DNA from: Psychrobacter sp. 72-O-c | GTDB taxonomy: Bacteria > Pseudomonadota > Gammaproteobacteria > Pseudomonadales > Moraxellaceae | Direction: 5' to 3' | Assembly: GCF_904846605.1 (NCBI RefSeq) | Contig: NZ_CAJHBI010000018.1 | Coordinates: 1-64,000, forward strand | Length of the DNA stretch: 64,000 nt | Part shown: positions 63,201-64,000 of the stretch, piece after piece | Numbering within the stretch: the first letter of the stretch is position 1 | How the letters are laid out: every line of letters begins with the position of its first letter | The notes under the pieces: model-generated | Told to the model about the DNA's origin: nothing | The model's input: the letters and a program-made list of their open reading frames with translations, nothing else | Database searches by the model: none | Translations under genes and position numbers: made by a program

Positions 63201-64000
63201 TTAATGATTAAGAATTTTCGATAAGAACATCTGGGCGCGTTCACTTTTTGCCCCTTCAAAGAATTCGTTTTTACTACAGTTTTCAACGATATGTCCCTCA
63301 TCCATAAAGACAACGCGATTGGCTACTTGACTGGCAAAGCCCATTTCATGCGTGACACACATCATGGTCATGCCTTCGCGAGTTAGCTCCACCATCACAT
63401 CAAGCACTTCCTGAATCATCTCAGGATCTAACGCTGAGGTTGGTTCATCGAACAGCATAGCCACCGGGTCCATCGCTAAAGCACGGGCAATCGCAACGCG
63501 CTGCTGCTGACCACCAGATAGCTCAGCCGGATATTTTGCCGCTTGCACGGTCAGTCCCACTCGATCCAGATAGGCCATGGCTTTTTTCTTGGCCTCAGAT
63601 TCGCTGCGACCTAACACTTTAACTTGGGCGACTGTCAAATTATCAATAATGGTGAGATGGGGAAACAGCTCAAAATGCTGGAACACCATACCGACTCGAC
63701 TGCGTAGCTTGGGTAGATTGGTCTTTGGCGCACCAACAGAAATACCATTGACCATTATCTGGCCTTTTTGAAAAGACTCCAAACCGTTGACCGTTTTAAT
63801 GAGTGTCGACTTACCACTGCCCGACGGTCCACATACCACCACCACGTCACCTTTGTACACATGCGAGGTACATTCTTTTAGCACCTGAAAGTCACCATAC
63901 CATTTGCTGACATCGCTCATCTCGATGACAATTTCATCACTAGCATGACCATTATTAGTGACTAGGCCGCCAAAGTCATTTAAGTACGTATCAGCATTAC
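63201..64000 (-). CDS. Polar amino-acid ABC transporter ATP-binding protein (runs off the window)
   Basis: A GlnQ/GltL-type ATPase: Walker A GPSGSGKSTLIK, Q-loop, signature LSGGQQQRVAIARAL, Walker B MLFDEPTSALD, H-loop VTHEMGF. Although ATG at 63920 is open, the frame continues upstream without a stop to the edge, and EIVIEMSDVSKWYG looks like the usual start of the ATPase fold, so the real start lies beyond 63920, perhaps outside the window. The extra residues (about 27 before that ATG are visible) would be an N-terminal extension. Partner permease genes, expected upstream, are not visible. Confidence 0.9.
   Translation of the reverse strand, partial: NADTYLNDFGGLVTNNGHASDEIVIEMSDVSKWYGDFQVLKECTSHVYKGDVVVVCGPSGSGKSTLIKTVNGLESFQKGQIMVNGISVGAPKTNLPKLRSRVGMVFQHFELFPHLTIIDNLTVAQVKVLGRSESEAKKKAMAYLDRVGLTVQAAKYPAELSGGQQQRVAIARALAMDPVAMLFDEPTSALDPEMIQEVLDVMVELTREGMTMMCVTHEMGFASQVANRVVFMDEGHIVENCSKNEFFEGAKSERAQMFLSKILNH

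Overview
The window looks like chromosomal DNA from a Moraxellaceae gammaproteobacterium, most likely Psychrobacter. The evidence is an OmpA close to the Acinetobacter type, an SMC condensin gene beside zipA and ligA (not MukB), the lepA-lepB-rnc-era-recO-pdxJ order, a GacS/BarA-type hybrid kinase and moderately AT-rich, non-mobile intergenic DNA. No species call is possible without a search. Almost everything is ordinary core genome. No prophage, integrase, CRISPR array or complete defence island was seen.

Layout. 1-5,000: a leader with a dispersed repeat and a tRNA 3'-end-like scrap, a crotonase and a GacS-like hybrid kinase. 5,600-13,900: cysM, a PolB-like 3'-5' exonuclease, rlmD, relA (degenerate hydrolase half), mutM and a small exported protein. 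14,000-18,700: typA, an OmpA-like porin and a GspH/FimT-like pseudopilin. 18,800-26,300 (minus strand): lepA-lepB-DUF4845-rnc-era-recO-pdxJ. 26,700-27,330 (minus): elongator tRNA-Met and RNase P RNA. 27,400-30,700: bioA-bioD, a YfhL-type ferredoxin and coaD. 31,000-38,300: smpB, rarD with a divergent Lrp regulator, a YgiQ-type radical SAM protein, a MliC-like lipoprotein and another lipoprotein. 38,270-39,900: a small accessory patch with a REP-associated transposase (RAYT), REP-like hairpins and an orphan Hint/intein-like gene. 39,900-48,250 (minus): smc-zipA-ligA and a TauE/SafE permease. 48,450-50,200: birA-coaX. 50,400-61,450 (minus): leucine/isovalerate catabolism (liuBCDEA order) preceded by two tandem acyl-CoA synthetases. 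61,800-64,000: a rubredoxin-reductase-like flavoprotein and an amino-acid ABC ATPase that runs off the edge.

How the genes fit together. The liu genes take isovaleryl-CoA to acetoacetate plus acetyl-CoA. The second step needs biotin on LiuD, and biotin synthesis (bioA, bioD) and biotin ligase (birA) are in the same window; this BirA lacks the DNA-binding half, so it should not repress bio genes. Translation and stress functions (smpB, relA, rlmD, typA, lepA, rnc, era, rnpB) cluster in the first half.

Most notable non-textbook items: (i) the RAYT/REP patch with the free-standing Hint protein between ligA and RAYT; (ii) a 15-bp palindrome and strong promoter conserved, with identical spacing, in front of both duplicated acyl-CoA synthetases; (iii) a dispersed intergenic repeat at about 155 and about 30,121 whose hairpin shows one compensatory base-pair change; (iv) a five-copy 15-bp in-frame repeat in recO; (v) lineage-specific insertions in the GacS receiver domain, Era and OmpA.
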